Source: Paraconexibacter algicola
GTDB lineage: Bacteria; Actinomycetota; Thermoleophilia; Solirubrobacterales; Solirubrobacteraceae
Length of the DNA: 64,000 nucleotides
Reading direction: 5' to 3'
Assembly: GCF_003044185.1 (NCBI RefSeq)
Contig: NZ_PYYB01000001.1
Coordinates: 2,252,978 to 2,316,977, forward strand
A program made the position numbers and the translations under genes. The notes under the pieces were generated by a model, which was not told where the DNA came from, ran no database searches, and was given only the letters and a program-made list of their open reading frames with translations. Below are positions 6,874-15,217 of this stretch, piece after piece; within the stretch, counting starts at the first letter, position 1, and the number at the start of each line of letters is the position of its first letter.

Positions 6874-7508
6874 CCTCCATCGAGCAGGTGCTCAGCGAGT
6901 TCATCGAGGCGTGGAACAGCGGCCGGCGGCCCGACGTCGTCGCGTTCCTCGACCGCGTCGCCGCCACCGACCGGGACGAGCTCGCCGAGGAGATCGGCCT
7001 CTGGCTCGAGGTCGCCCCGACCCCCGACTACGACGACGCGACGCTCGCGTCGATCACCGCCGACCCGCGACTCCAAGCGGCGCTCGCGGCCGGTGCCGCC
7101 AGCGTGCAGCCCTGGTCCGCGCGCGTCCGCGCGCTCCGGGAGAGAGCGGGGCTCGCGGTCGAGCAGGTCGCCGAGCGCATCGCCGCGCTCGTCGGCCAAC
7201 AGGGGCAGGAGGCCCGCACCGCCGCGTACCTCACCCGCCTCGAGGCGGACGAGCTCGACGAGCGACGCGTCTCCGGCCGGCTCGTCAGCGCGCTCGCCGC
7301 CGCCCTCGGCGCGGACCGCGACGCCCTGCTGCCCGGCCCGACGTTCACCGGGCGCGCGCTCGCCGCGCAGAACTACCGGGCCGAGGGCGAGGTCGACGCG
7401 TCCCTCAGCGCCGACTTCGACGCCCTGTCGCGCGCGGCCGCCGCCCCGGCACCGGCGCGCGAGCTCGACGAGATCGACCGCCTGTTCCTCGGCGGCCCCG
7501 ACGCGTAG
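6870..7508 (+). CDS. HTH (XRE-like) regulator coupled to the sigma factor
   Basis: 212 aa, starting inside the sigma stop (ATGA). The first 60 residues are acidic and helical (MTSIEQVLSEFIEAWNSGRR). Residues about 88-150 resemble an XRE/Cro fold: VRALRERAGLAVEQVAERI, then YLTRLEADELDERRVSGRL and VSALAAALGADRDALLPG. The C-terminal 60 residues are Ala/Asp-rich and end in LDEIDRLFLGG. Stop-start coupling to a sigma factor and convergence with an ImmA/IrrE protease 11 bp away suggest an anti-sigma or repressor that the protease could cleave. That circuit is inferred from gene order, in analogy to ImmR/ImmA. Confidence 0.55.
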   Translation: MTSIEQVLSEFIEAWNSGRRPDVVAFLDRVAATDRDELAEEIGLWLEVAPTPDYDDATLASITADPRLQAALAAGAASVQPWSARVRALRERAGLAVEQVAERIAALVGQQGQEARTAAYLTRLEADELDERRVSGRLVSALAAALGADRDALLPGPTFTGRALAAQNYRAEGEVDASLSADFDALSRAAAAPAPARELDEIDRLFLGGPDA

Positions 7509-7518
7509 CCGGGCGCGG

Positions 7519-8271
7519 CTAGACCCCGAGGCGCGCGAGCCCGCGCGCGAGCGCCTCGGGCTCGCAGCCCGCGAGCCGGGCGACGTCCTCGACCGTCGCC
7601 TCGCCGCGCAGCAGCGCCCCGAGCCCACCGTCCGACATCCGGGGAGAGAGGCGCGGCAGGTCCGCCGGCGCGATCGCGGACAGGGCGTCCTCGTGCTCGG
7701 CGGGCCCGAGGCGCTCCCAGACCGCGAGGTGCTCCTCCGCGTCCAGGCGCGGCTTCAGCGCCGCGTCGCTGTCGAGCAGCCCGAGCGTCACGCAGCGGTA
7801 GAGCGCGACGTGCGCGCTCACCCCGAAGTGCGCGGCGAGCTCGACCACGACCTCGAGATCGACGGTCCGACCGCCCACCACGTCCACCACCCCGGGCCGC
7901 GGGGCGAGCAGCTCGGCCGCGAACGCGTTGGCCTGCGTCTCGGTCGGCACCGTCTTGCCCCACATCGTCTTCGGCGTGTCGACGATCATCAGCTGGTCGT
8001 GCGCGCACCGGACATGCCCCAGCTCGTGCGCGAGCGTGAACCGCGACCGCGGCACGAACTCGTGCAGGTGCACCCACAGCATCCGCTCCTCGCCCAGCTG
8101 CCAGCACACCCCCTCGACCGTCCCGCTCATCCGCGTCACGTGCACCGGGATCCCCAGCCCGTCCTCCGCCAGCCCGAGCACGCAGCCGACCGGTGCACCC
8201 GCGTCCAGGCCAAGCTCGGCGCGCAGCTCCCGCGCGCGCTTGGCACCACGATTGGTGTCGGGACCGGGCAT
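7519..8271 (-). CDS. ImmA/IrrE-family metalloprotease
   Basis: 250 aa. The zinc-binding HExxH lies in FTLAHELGHVRCAH (about residues 79-92), followed by TETQANAFAAELLAP (about 108-122), whose Glu is the usual third ligand. The N-terminal 70 residues form the typical beta-rich lead-in (GIPVHVTRMSGTVEG). The C-terminal 100 residues are helical and may bind a partner. ImmA/IrrE proteins cleave HTH repressors to switch on stress or mobile-element genes. Here the probable target is encoded convergently just next door. A TAGCCT -10 box at 8286-8281 sits 9 nt before the ATG, so the mRNA is leaderless or nearly so. Confidence 0.85.
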   Translation of the reverse strand: MPGPDTNRGAKRARELRAELGLDAGAPVGCVLGLAEDGLGIPVHVTRMSGTVEGVCWQLGEERMLWVHLHEFVPRSRFTLAHELGHVRCAHDQLMIVDTPKTMWGKTVPTETQANAFAAELLAPRPGVVDVVGGRTVDLEVVVELAAHFGVSAHVALYRCVTLGLLDSDAALKPRLDAEEHLAVWERLGPAEHEDALSAIAPADLPRLSPRMSDGGLGALLRGEATVEDVARLAGCEPEALARGLARLGV

Positions 8272-8280
8272 CGGTGGGGC

Positions 8281-8286
8281 AGGCTA
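8281..8286 (-). promoter_or_regulatory. -10 box of the ImmA/IrrE gene
   Basis: TAGCCT read on the minus strand ends 9 nt before the start codon, the spacing expected for a leaderless or nearly leaderless transcript. Confidence 0.45.
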
Positions 8287-8370
8287 CGCGACGCCCCGGG
8301 CGGTCCCGCACGCGTCAGATCCGCGCGGACCGCGACGACCCCGTAGAGGACACGACCCAGGAGACAGCCC

Positions 8371-8985
8371 ATGCCCGAGCAGCACACCGACACGCCCCTG
8401 CTGACCAAGCGGTTCGACGCCGCGCTCACCTACGCCAGCGGCCATCACCGCCGGCAGCTGCGCAAGGGCTCGGGGATCCCGTACGTCGCGCACCTGCTCG
8501 CGGTCGCGGCGATCGCCCTGGAGATGGGCGCCGACGAGGACGAGGCGATCGGCGCGCTGCTGCACGACGTCGTCGAGGACGGGGGCGGGCCCGCCGCGCT
8601 CGCCGACATCCGGGAGCGCTTCGGCGCCGCCGTCGCCACGATCGTGCAGGCGAACTCCGACACCGACGTCGAGCCCAAGCCGCCTTGGCGGGAGCGCAAG
8701 GAGGCGTACATCGACGGCATCGCGCACAAGCCGGTCGCCGCCGTCCGCGTGTCGCTGGCCGACAAGCTCCACAACGCCCGCTCGATCCTCCAGGACTACC
8801 GGCTCCACGGCGAGCAGCTGTGGTCGCGCTTCTCCACCGGCAGCGGCGACGACGTGCGCTGGTACTACGCGGCGCTCGCCGCCGCGTTCACCGCGCGCGC
8901 CGACGAGCTCGGCCCCGGCGCCCGCGCCGCGCTCGACGACCTGCAGCGCACGCTCGACCAGCTCGACGCGCTGACCGGGCGCTGA
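8371..8985 (+). CDS. HD-domain (p)ppGpp hydrolase-like protein (single domain)
   Basis: 204 aa with GGAGA 8-12 nt before the ATG. RKGSGIPYVAHLLAVA, then ALLHDVVEDGGG and VSLADKLHNARSIL follow the hydrolase domain of RelA/SpoT: the HD pair plus ED, and the DKLHN box. There is no synthetase, TGS or ACT domain, so this is a small alarmone hydrolase (MESH1/SAH type) rather than a bifunctional Rel. It probably lowers (p)ppGpp or hydrolyses a related 3'-phosphorylated nucleotide in the cytoplasm. It stands alone between the ImmA/IrrE gene (divergent) and the envelope trio. Domain assignment is firm; the substrate is inferred. Confidence 0.83.
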   Translation: MPEQHTDTPLLTKRFDAALTYASGHHRRQLRKGSGIPYVAHLLAVAAIALEMGADEDEAIGALLHDVVEDGGGPAALADIRERFGAAVATIVQANSDTDVEPKPPWRERKEAYIDGIAHKPVAAVRVSLADKLHNARSILQDYRLHGEQLWSRFSTGSGDDVRWYYAALAAAFTARADELGPGARAALDDLQRTLDQLDALTGR

Positions 8986-9042
8986 GCGCCACGGGGCGGG
9001 CGCCCCGTGTCAGACCCGCGGGCCGGGTGGCGACTCCGGAGC

Positions 9043-9567
9043 ATGTCCGAGTCACCGACCCCCGAGCCCGGCCCGGGGACCACCACCATCACCGTCCCGT
9101 CCCCGCGGCGCGTTCTCACGACGCTCGCGCTCGTCGTCCCGCTCCTCCTCGCCGTCAGCGCCGCCGGCTTCTTCGTCGGGCAGGGCACGCGCAAGAGCGA
9201 CGACCAGGTCGCCCGCGAGAGCCGCGCCGCGGCCGCGCAGGCGGTCGCCGTCGCCGTGCCGCGCGCCGTGAAGATCGCGGTCGAGCGCAAGGGCGCGGAG
9301 GACAAGGCCAAGCGGCTGCGGATCATGGAGCGCGCCGAGCGCCGCCTCAAGGCGCGGCACCGCACCGTGCTGCGCCGCGTCGTGCGCAAGCTCAAGAAGT
9401 CCGGGGACCGCAAGGCGCAGCTCGCGTACACGAGCGGCAGCAGCGCCGGCTACTCCAGCGGCCGCGAGGACGGCCACGAGGACGGCGTCCGCGACGGGAT
9501 CGTCACCGCGTCCGACGACCTCAGCTGCAGCGACGACCCGGACGTCGCCTTCCTCCCCTACTGCTGA
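9043..9567 (+). CDS. Single-pass membrane protein with basic helical and Gly/Asp tail
   Basis: 174 aa from ATG 9043; a GTG at 9007 would add 12 residues. The N-terminus is Pro/Thr-rich and cytoplasmic, then one membrane segment (VLTTLALVVPLLLAVSAAGF, about residues 22-41). Outside, residues 55-125 form a long Arg/Lys/Ala helix (coiled-coil-like), followed by a Gly/Ser/Asp stretch with SGSSAGYSSGREDGHEDG and two C-terminal cysteines. I know no family for it. It precedes two PASTA-like proteins in the same direction with short gaps, so it may belong to one envelope assembly. Confidence 0.6.
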   Translation: MSESPTPEPGPGTTTITVPSPRRVLTTLALVVPLLLAVSAAGFFVGQGTRKSDDQVARESRAAAAQAVAVAVPRAVKIAVERKGAEDKAKRLRIMERAERRLKARHRTVLRRVVRKLKKSGDRKAQLAYTSGSSAGYSSGREDGHEDGVRDGIVTASDDLSCSDDPDVAFLPYC

Positions 9568-9588
9568 CCCACGAAAGGACCGACGACC

Positions 9589-10035
9589 ATGCTGCGCCAC
9601 CTGGCGCTCGCCCTGACGAGCGCCCTCCTGCTCTCCGCCTGCGCGGAGACCGACCCGGCCGACCAGCGCGCCGACCAGGCCCCGCCCGAGACGATCACCG
9701 TCACCCGCACGGTGATCCCCGACGCTGCGGCGGCCGCCGACGAGCCCGCCGAGGACCGCGCTCCCGCCGAGATGCCGGAGCCCGACCCCGAGCCCACCGA
9801 CGACGGCGGCGACTGCATCACCGTGCCGGCGGTCCAGGGCAAGGACCACCAGCTCGCCCAGGACACCATGCAGGCGGCCGGGCTCTACCTGCTCGACGAG
9901 GAGGACGCCACCGGCCAGGGGCGGATGCTCATCATCGACCGCAACTGGACCGTGGTGGAGCAGCGTCCCGCGGCCGGCGCCTGCGTCGACGCCGACACCA
10001 CGATCCTCCTGCGCAGCCGCAAGGACGGCGAATGA
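9589..10035 (+). CDS. Lipoprotein with one PASTA-like domain
   Basis: 148 aa, with AAAGGA upstream of the ATG. The signal peptide ends in the lipobox LLSAC (Cys19), so it is probably a lipid-anchored exported protein. A Pro/Glu/Asp-rich linker to about residue 75 is followed by a PASTA-like module: CITVPAVQGKDHQLAQDTMQ, AAGLYLLDE, then WTVVEQRPAAGACVD and TTILLRS. PASTA modules of kinases and penicillin-binding proteins sense muropeptides, but no kinase or transpeptidase is nearby. It overlaps the next gene by ATGA, so the two are co-translated. Confidence 0.75.
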   Translation: MLRHLALALTSALLLSACAETDPADQRADQAPPETITVTRTVIPDAAAAADEPAEDRAPAEMPEPDPEPTDDGGDCITVPAVQGKDHQLAQDTMQAAGLYLLDEEDATGQGRMLIIDRNWTVVEQRPAAGACVDADTTILLRSRKDGE

Positions 10036-10829
10036 GCACCCCGCCCTCCACCCGTCGGCCCGGCGGCCTGCGCGCCCGCGTCGGCCGCCGTCCGCTGACC
10101 TGGCTCTCGGCCGTCGTCCTGGCGGCCCTCCTGGTCGGGGTCGCGATCGGTCAGACCGACACCGTCCTGGCGGCCGACCTGAGCAAGGCGCGGAGCGTCA
10201 ACACGCGGCTCCAGGCCGACCTCGACGCCGAGCGTCGCCGGGCCACGGACGCCGAGCGTGCCCGCGACACCGCGGTCGCCAAGGCCGACCGCGCGCTCGC
10301 CGAGGCCCGGCGCATCACCGCGCGCGGAAAGGTCCCGAGCTTCCAGGGCCAGGACGTCGACACGGCCCGTGACCGGGCGGTCGTCGACGACTTCGACTGG
10401 CGGGTGACGCAGCGCTCCAGCGTGTCCCGCGCGGAGCCGGGCACCGTCATCGCCCAGCGGCCGAGCGCGGGGCGGACGCTGGCGCGCGGCGGGACGATCG
10501 AGCTCGTCGTGGCGAAGAAGCCGCCACCCCGGCCCAAGCAGTGGGTGACGATCTACTCGCTCGACGGCGCGGGCTCCAAGCGCACCGGCGAGTTCCGCAT
10601 CCCCGGCGACGTCAAGGTCCGCGTGCGCTACACGTTCGGCGGGGACTCAAACGACACGCTGCAGCTGAAGACCCCCGAGGAGGGGGACGACAGCTTCGGC
10701 GACCTGATCGTCAACGAGATCGGGCCGTTCAGCGGCTCCACGCGCCTCTACGGCAAGTCCGGGACGTACTACTTCGACGTCAACGGCGGAAGCTGGACGA
10801 TCGAGGTCCAGGCGTTCAAGCGCCCCTGA
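10032..10829 (+). CDS. Membrane-anchored coiled-coil protein with PASTA-like domain
   Basis: 265 aa, start coupled to the lipoprotein stop. One membrane segment (PLTWLSAVVLAALLVGVAIG, about residues 23-42), then a coiled coil about 50-95 (LQADLDAERRRATDAERARD). A PASTA-like module follows at about 98-160 (KVPSFQGQDVDTARDRAVV, SAGRTLARGGTIELVVAKK). The C-terminal 100 residues form a beta-rich domain ending in SGTYYFDVNGGSWTIEV. The layout suggests an anchored rod holding a ligand-binding module in the wall. The last 14 nt overlap the 3' end of the convergent hydrolase gene. Confidence 0.72.
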   Translation: MSTPPSTRRPGGLRARVGRRPLTWLSAVVLAALLVGVAIGQTDTVLAADLSKARSVNTRLQADLDAERRRATDAERARDTAVAKADRALAEARRITARGKVPSFQGQDVDTARDRAVVDDFDWRVTQRSSVSRAEPGTVIAQRPSAGRTLARGGTIELVVAKKPPPRPKQWVTIYSLDGAGSKRTGEFRIPGDVKVRVRYTFGGDSNDTLQLKTPEEGDDSFGDLIVNEIGPFSGSTRLYGKSGTYYFDVNGGSWTIEVQAFKRP

Positions 10830-11997
10830 ACGCCGCCCCGACCGCCTCCAGCGCCGGCTTGGGCGTGCGGTCCATCGCCATCAGCCCGTAGTTGTGCTGC
10901 GGGTTGGCGGGGTCGGTGCCGACGTCGCGCAGGCGGTAGACGAACACGCCGCTGGTGAAGTCGATGCCCCACGCGGGGTCCTGCAGCATCGCGATCGCGC
11001 GGCGCAGGTAGTCGGCCTGCTGGGCGGGGGTCACGCCGTCCAGCCAGGTCAGGCCGCGCTGGGCGCTCGTGTTCCAGCCCAGCTCGGTCAGCCACACCGG
11101 CGTGGTATCGCGACGGGCGTCGCGGGTGGCGCGGATCGTGCGCAGGCCCTGCAGGAACGTCGCGCTCGCCCAGCGGGCGTCGAGCAGCTGCGCCGGGTCG
11201 CGCCCGTCGTTGTACGGGTGGACCGAGAGCACGTCGTAGGAGCCCTTCATCCCGGCGACGTAGAGGCGGTCCAGGAACGCGGCGTCGGACCCGGCGAGCG
11301 CGCCCGCCACCACCGGCAGCGTCGGCGCCGCCCGCTTCACCAGCGGGTAGGTCGCGCGCAGCAGCCGCACGTAGCTGCCGACCGGGTCGCGCTCGTTCCA
11401 GAACGACGGCATGTTCGGCTCGTTCCACACCTCGATGCCCGCCAGGCGGGTGCCGTAGCGCCCGGCGAGGAACGCGGTGAAGCGCCCGTAGTCGGCCGGG
11501 TCGCGGGGGCTCTTCAGGCTCACCTCGCGGGCGAGCGTCGGCCGGCCGCACGCGTTGGCGACCGTTCCCGCCCAGCACGGGGTGCGCAGCGGCGTGAGCA
11601 GGACCCGCACGTCACGCGCGGCCGCGCGGGCGACGAGCGCGTCGAGCCGGTCGAGGTACCAGGTCGCGTACTGGCCGCGGCGCAGCGGCTCAAGGCCCGA
11701 CCAGTCGAGCGCCACCCGTACCGTCGTCGCCCCGAGCGCCGCCGCGGCGTCGACGTCCGCGAGCTCCGCGCTCGCCGGCTCGGTGAAGCTGATGTCGATC
11801 GCGACGCCCCGCTGCTCCAGCGGCACGGCGGCGGGTGCCGCGGCCGCGGGGAGGAGGCTGGCCAGGAGCGCGGCGAGGAGTCCCAACCGGCGGGCAGGCC
11901 CCCGACGCACCCCGACAGGACGATGGAGTGCGAACACGCCAACATCATCGGGTGTGACCGCGCCGGTCCCGCGGATCGTGCCCAAAGGTCCGAACAT
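10816..11997 (-). CDS. Secreted glycoside hydrolase (clan A TIM barrel)
   Basis: 393 aa from ATG 11997 with AAGGGA upstream; GTG starts about 23-33 codons in would give a more compact signal peptide. The signal core is LGLLAALLASLLPAAAA. The barrel shows DISFTEP, VRVALDWSGLEPLRRGQY, then IEVWNEPNMPSFW with the acid/base Glu, VLSVHPYND, and VWLTELGWNTS with the presumed nucleophile Glu. These match clan GH-A (GH5/GH39-like) enzymes acting on beta-linked glycans. The substrate is unknown. It lies downstream of the DUF429 gene on the same strand, 33 nt after its stop. Confidence 0.75.
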   Translation of the reverse strand: MFGPLGTIRGTGAVTPDDVGVFALHRPVGVRRGPARRLGLLAALLASLLPAAAAPAAVPLEQRGVAIDISFTEPASAELADVDAAAALGATTVRVALDWSGLEPLRRGQYATWYLDRLDALVARAAARDVRVLLTPLRTPCWAGTVANACGRPTLAREVSLKSPRDPADYGRFTAFLAGRYGTRLAGIEVWNEPNMPSFWNERDPVGSYVRLLRATYPLVKRAAPTLPVVAGALAGSDAAFLDRLYVAGMKGSYDVLSVHPYNDGRDPAQLLDARWASATFLQGLRTIRATRDARRDTTPVWLTELGWNTSAQRGLTWLDGVTPAQQADYLRRAIAMLQDPAWGIDFTSGVFVYRLRDVGTDPANPQHNYGLMAMDRTPKPALEAVGAAFRGA

Positions 11998-12030
11998 CCG
12001 TCCCTTCGGGGCAGCGGCGTGGGCGTGGCC

Positions 12031-12804
12031 TCACTCCTGGAGCGAGCCGTCCAGCGCGTCCGCGCGTGGGACGTGGATCCAGCCCTCGCGCCGGGCCAGC
12101 TCGCGCAGCGCGTCCGGCACCGGCTCGCTGCGCCCCAGCGCGACGACCCGGGCGAGCACCGCGGTCACGAACGCGTCGAGCGCGTCCTCGCTGCGCGCGA
12201 GCAGCGCCCGCTGCGCCGCGTCGGCCGCCACCCCGGTCGCGTCGAGCAGCGCGGCGGCCAGCGCGGTACGCGCCGGGTTCTCGGGTGCGGCGCCCCGGTA
12301 GCCGGCGGTCGGGCAGCCGAGCGTCGGCGCCCAGCGCACGAGCGCGGCGCCCGGGTAGACCTCGGCGACGAGGCCGCTGCCGTCGCGGGGCACGAGCGCC
12401 GGGTCGCGCTCCCCGATCGTGCGCAGCAGGCCCGCGCAGCGCAGCGCGATGTAGGCGATCTTGTCGGTGCTCACCGAGAGCGGCCGCTTGCCGGTCTGCG
12501 CGATCACGTGCCGGTCGGTCTCGCGCAGGTAGAACGGCTCGCGCCCCGGCCGGTCACCCGCCGCGACCGGGAACCCCTCGCCGTCGTGGTGGGCGCGCAC
12601 CGCGCGCACGAACGGCTCGGGCCAGCCGAACGGCGCGTCGATCGCGAGCAGCTGCACGCCGTCACCGGCGGCCGCGGCGACGATCGCCGCGTCGTCGACA
12701 CCGAGCTCCAGCCGCACGACGCGCGCCGGGCGCTCCCAGGCGATCTCGCACAGCGCGGTCTTCTTGTCCTGCGAGGCGAGGTCGACGCCGAGCGTGCTCG
12801 TCAT
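12031..12804 (-). CDS. DUF429 family protein
   Basis: 257 aa. GVDLASQDKKTALCEI at the N-terminus, LLAIDAPFGWPEPFV, then YLRETDRHV and VSTDKIAYIALRCAGLL, plus LVAEVYPGAALVRWAP and SEDALDAFVTAVLARV, are the run of conserved blocks of DUF429, an RNase H-like fold. The acidic residues GVD, AIDAP and EDALDA fit a metal site, so a nuclease or phosphotransfer role is possible but undocumented. CAGGAT 6 nt before the ATG resembles the local -10 box but lacks its leading T. It is upstream of the hydrolase gene; no functional link is evident. Confidence 0.8.
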   Translation of the reverse strand: MTSTLGVDLASQDKKTALCEIAWERPARVVRLELGVDDAAIVAAAAGDGVQLLAIDAPFGWPEPFVRAVRAHHDGEGFPVAAGDRPGREPFYLRETDRHVIAQTGKRPLSVSTDKIAYIALRCAGLLRTIGERDPALVPRDGSGLVAEVYPGAALVRWAPTLGCPTAGYRGAAPENPARTALAAALLDATGVAADAAQRALLARSEDALDAFVTAVLARVVALGRSEPVPDALRELARREGWIHVPRADALDGSLQE

Positions 12805-13248
12805 CCCGCGATCCTGACGGACCCGGCAGGACGCCGACCGCCACCGGGTGTCAGGCGTCTCGTACGTGGGACGGTTCGCCGGCGTAGTGGCGCGACTCGT
12901 CGACGGCCTGAGCCCGCGACGGTTCTCGTCACGGCGCCCGGCCCCATCACCGGGTGCGGGCACGCCGACCATCCAAGCGCCCGGCACTCCGCCGCGCCAG
13001 CGCGCTCGCCGGTCCACAGACCCGGGTGCGGAGGGTGATGGGTGGCGTCGTGGGCGAGGATCTGGATCTGGCAGATCACGCACGTAGCGATGTCGCAGCC
13101 GTGGCGCTTCGTGTGGACCACGGCGGTGTGATTCCTGCCGCTGGCCGCCGCGTGCGTGTACCTCGGCTCCCGGCTGGAGTTCCTGCACCCGTCGGAACCG
13201 AAGGTGTATTTGGCGCTCACCCCGCTGCTGCTCGGTATTTTCCGGAAC
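12805..13248. other. 444-bp interval without a convincing gene
   Basis: No frame here has a good start and protein-like content throughout. In the plus frame leading into the FG-GAP gene there is a hydrophobic stretch (MSQPWRFVWTTAV from about 13089, a TGA, then FLPLAAACVYLGSRLEF up to 13248). It reads like a broken membrane segment and may be a decayed gene end or chance. No hairpin or repeat stands out. Confidence 0.3.
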
Positions 13249-15216
13249 ATGGGCAAGGGTCTCGGAAGCGCGGCGCTCGGCGCCGCGGTCGTGCTGCTGG
13301 CGGCGGGGGACGCGGCACAGGCCGCCGCACCTCCGACGTTCGAGGTGGGGGCGAGCGGGTTCATCTCGCCCGGTACGAGCGCCACGCGCGAGCCGGACGT
13401 GTGCGTCGGGGACTTCGACGCCGACGGCCACCTCGACGTCGCGAGCGCCTCGGCGTTCGTCATCTCCGGTGCCGCGAGCGTGCGGGTCCTCGTGCGGTAC
13501 GGCACCGGGACCGGGGCGCTCAGCGCGCCCGTCGAGGCGCTGAACGTACCGACGGCGAACAGCGTGCGCCCGACATGCGCCACGGCGCAGCTCACGCCGG
13601 GCGGGGCACCCGAGCTCCTGCTCCTGGTCCCCAATGACGCGAACGCCTACGTCGCGACCGCCGCGGCCGGCCGCACCTTCACCGCGAGCAGCTTCCCGAT
13701 CGGAGGGTTCAGCGCGGGCATCGCCGCGGGCGACCTCGACCTAGACGGCGACGACGACGTCGTGACCCTCCGCGTCATCCCGTCCGGCACGGGCGACGGC
13801 ACTGACGTGCTGGTCCCCTTCGAGAACACGGGGTCCGGGTTCGTCGCCGGGACCGCACGCTCCACCACGCTGGCGGACCCGAGCCGCGTGGAGCTCGTGG
13901 ACCTCGGGGAGGACGGCCGTCCCGACGCCGTCGTGAGCAGCCAGATGTCAAGCGCCGTCGTGACGCACAACGCCTTGATGACTGGCGTGGGCTTCGGGGC
14001 CGCGGTGGCCGCACCGGGGATCGGCGGCCTCCCGGGTCGCAACGCGGTGGCGGTCGCGGACGTCGACGCCGACGGCCGGCGCGACCTCCTGACCAGCAAT
14101 GGCGCGGTGGTCCGCACGTCGCTCGGGAACGGCACCGGCGCGTTCGCGACGCCTACCAGCTCGGTCAATCCGACCGTCCAGAGCATCGTCGGCACCGCCC
14201 TCGCGACGCTCGACGGCGACGGGGACGGGGCGGTGGACGTCGTCGCCGGGGGACCCGCCGCGACCCTCGGGCTCGACGGGAGCCCGTTCCGGGGCGTGAC
14301 GTTCATCGGCAAGGCCGACCCGGCCGCGCGCTTCCAGTCGTTCGTGTCGTTCACGTTCGGCGTCACCACCAACGGGACCAGCGGGACGGAGGCCACGCAG
14401 GACCTGGCCCAAGGGGACTTCGACGAGGACGGTCGTCCGGACCTCGTGGTCGCCACCGGCGGGGCCGCGGCCGCGGATCTCCCGCGCATCGGGATCCTCG
14501 TCAACACCACGAACGTCCCCTCGGTCCGGAACGTGACGGCCCAGGCGGGGTCGCCCACCACCGCGACCGTCCGCGCGACCGTGAGCGGCAGCACGCTCGC
14601 CGCGACCGCCGAGGTCGAGCGGGTCCGCCCGAACGGGCAGGTCGACGTCGTCGCCGGCTCACAGCAGAGCCTGCCCGCGGGCAGCGTCGCGGTGCCGGTC
14701 GAGTTCCCGGTCGCGGGGCTGACGGCAGCGTCCACCACGTCGTTGCGGGTCGTCGTCCGCACGACCAACGGCACGGTGCGCTCGCGGTCGGTGACGGTGA
14801 CCACGCCCGCGGAGCAGGCGGGCGGGGGCGGGACCACCGGGACCGGTGGTGGCCCGACCAGCGGGTCCGGGACCACGACGGTGACGGTCGAGAAGCTGGT
14901 GCCCGTCCCGACGCCCGCCGCGCCCGGTGTGCTCGCGAACCGCGTCGCGCCGAAGGTCAAGGGCCGCGCGCGGGTTGGGCAGACGCTCGGCTGCGACGTC
15001 GGCGTGTGGACCGACGGCGGCCGGTTCAGCGTGCGCTGGCTGCGCGGGACCACGGTGATTCCGAAGGCCACGAGCGTGGTGCGCAAGGTGACCACGGCGG
15101 ACGGTGGCAAGCAGCTGCGCTGCCGCGTGACCCTCCGCCGCGCGGACGGCGCGACGCTCACGGTTCGCAGCGCGGCGGTACGCGTCCCGAAGGCCGCGGC
15201 GAAGAAGCGCGTCTGA
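13249..15216 (+). CDS. Secreted FG-GAP/VCBS beta-propeller protein, copy 1
   Basis: 655 aa from ATG 13249, chosen because LGSAALGAAVVLLAAGDAAQA is a signal peptide. Calcium-binding FG-GAP turns recur: DFDADGHLDV, DLDLDGDDDVV, DLGEDGRPDAVV, DVDADGRRDLL, DGDGDGAVDVV and DFDEDGRPDLVV, about 60-90 residues apart, giving a six- or seven-bladed propeller to about residue 420. An Ig-like region follows, then a Gly/Thr linker and a C-terminal domain with RARVGQTLGCDVGVW, FSVRWLRG and LRCRVTLRR. It is exported and probably cell-surface attached; ligand unknown. The gene ends 1 nt before a close paralogue. Confidence 0.82.
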   Translation: MGKGLGSAALGAAVVLLAAGDAAQAAAPPTFEVGASGFISPGTSATREPDVCVGDFDADGHLDVASASAFVISGAASVRVLVRYGTGTGALSAPVEALNVPTANSVRPTCATAQLTPGGAPELLLLVPNDANAYVATAAAGRTFTASSFPIGGFSAGIAAGDLDLDGDDDVVTLRVIPSGTGDGTDVLVPFENTGSGFVAGTARSTTLADPSRVELVDLGEDGRPDAVVSSQMSSAVVTHNALMTGVGFGAAVAAPGIGGLPGRNAVAVADVDADGRRDLLTSNGAVVRTSLGNGTGAFATPTSSVNPTVQSIVGTALATLDGDGDGAVDVVAGGPAATLGLDGSPFRGVTFIGKADPAARFQSFVSFTFGVTTNGTSGTEATQDLAQGDFDEDGRPDLVVATGGAAAADLPRIGILVNTTNVPSVRNVTAQAGSPTTATVRATVSGSTLAATAEVERVRPNGQVDVVAGSQQSLPAGSVAVPVEFPVAGLTAASTTSLRVVVRTTNGTVRSRSVTVTTPAEQAGGGGTTGTGGGPTSGSGTTTVTVEKLVPVPTPAAPGVLANRVAPKVKGRARVGQTLGCDVGVWTDGGRFSVRWLRGTTVIPKATSVVRKVTTADGGKQLRCRVTLRRADGATLTVRSAAVRVPKAAAKKRV

Positions 15217-15217
15217 C

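Noticed and set aside
8193-10829. Long plus-strand frame covering the alarmone hydrolase and PASTA genes
   Set aside because: Only its last 265 codons (from 10032) are protein-like; the rest is a shadow of two other frames.
12805-13248. A zinc-finger or HNH gene on the minus strand (CDIATCVIC pattern)
   Set aside because: The cysteine spacing appears in one short frame with no start, no domain and no conserved context.
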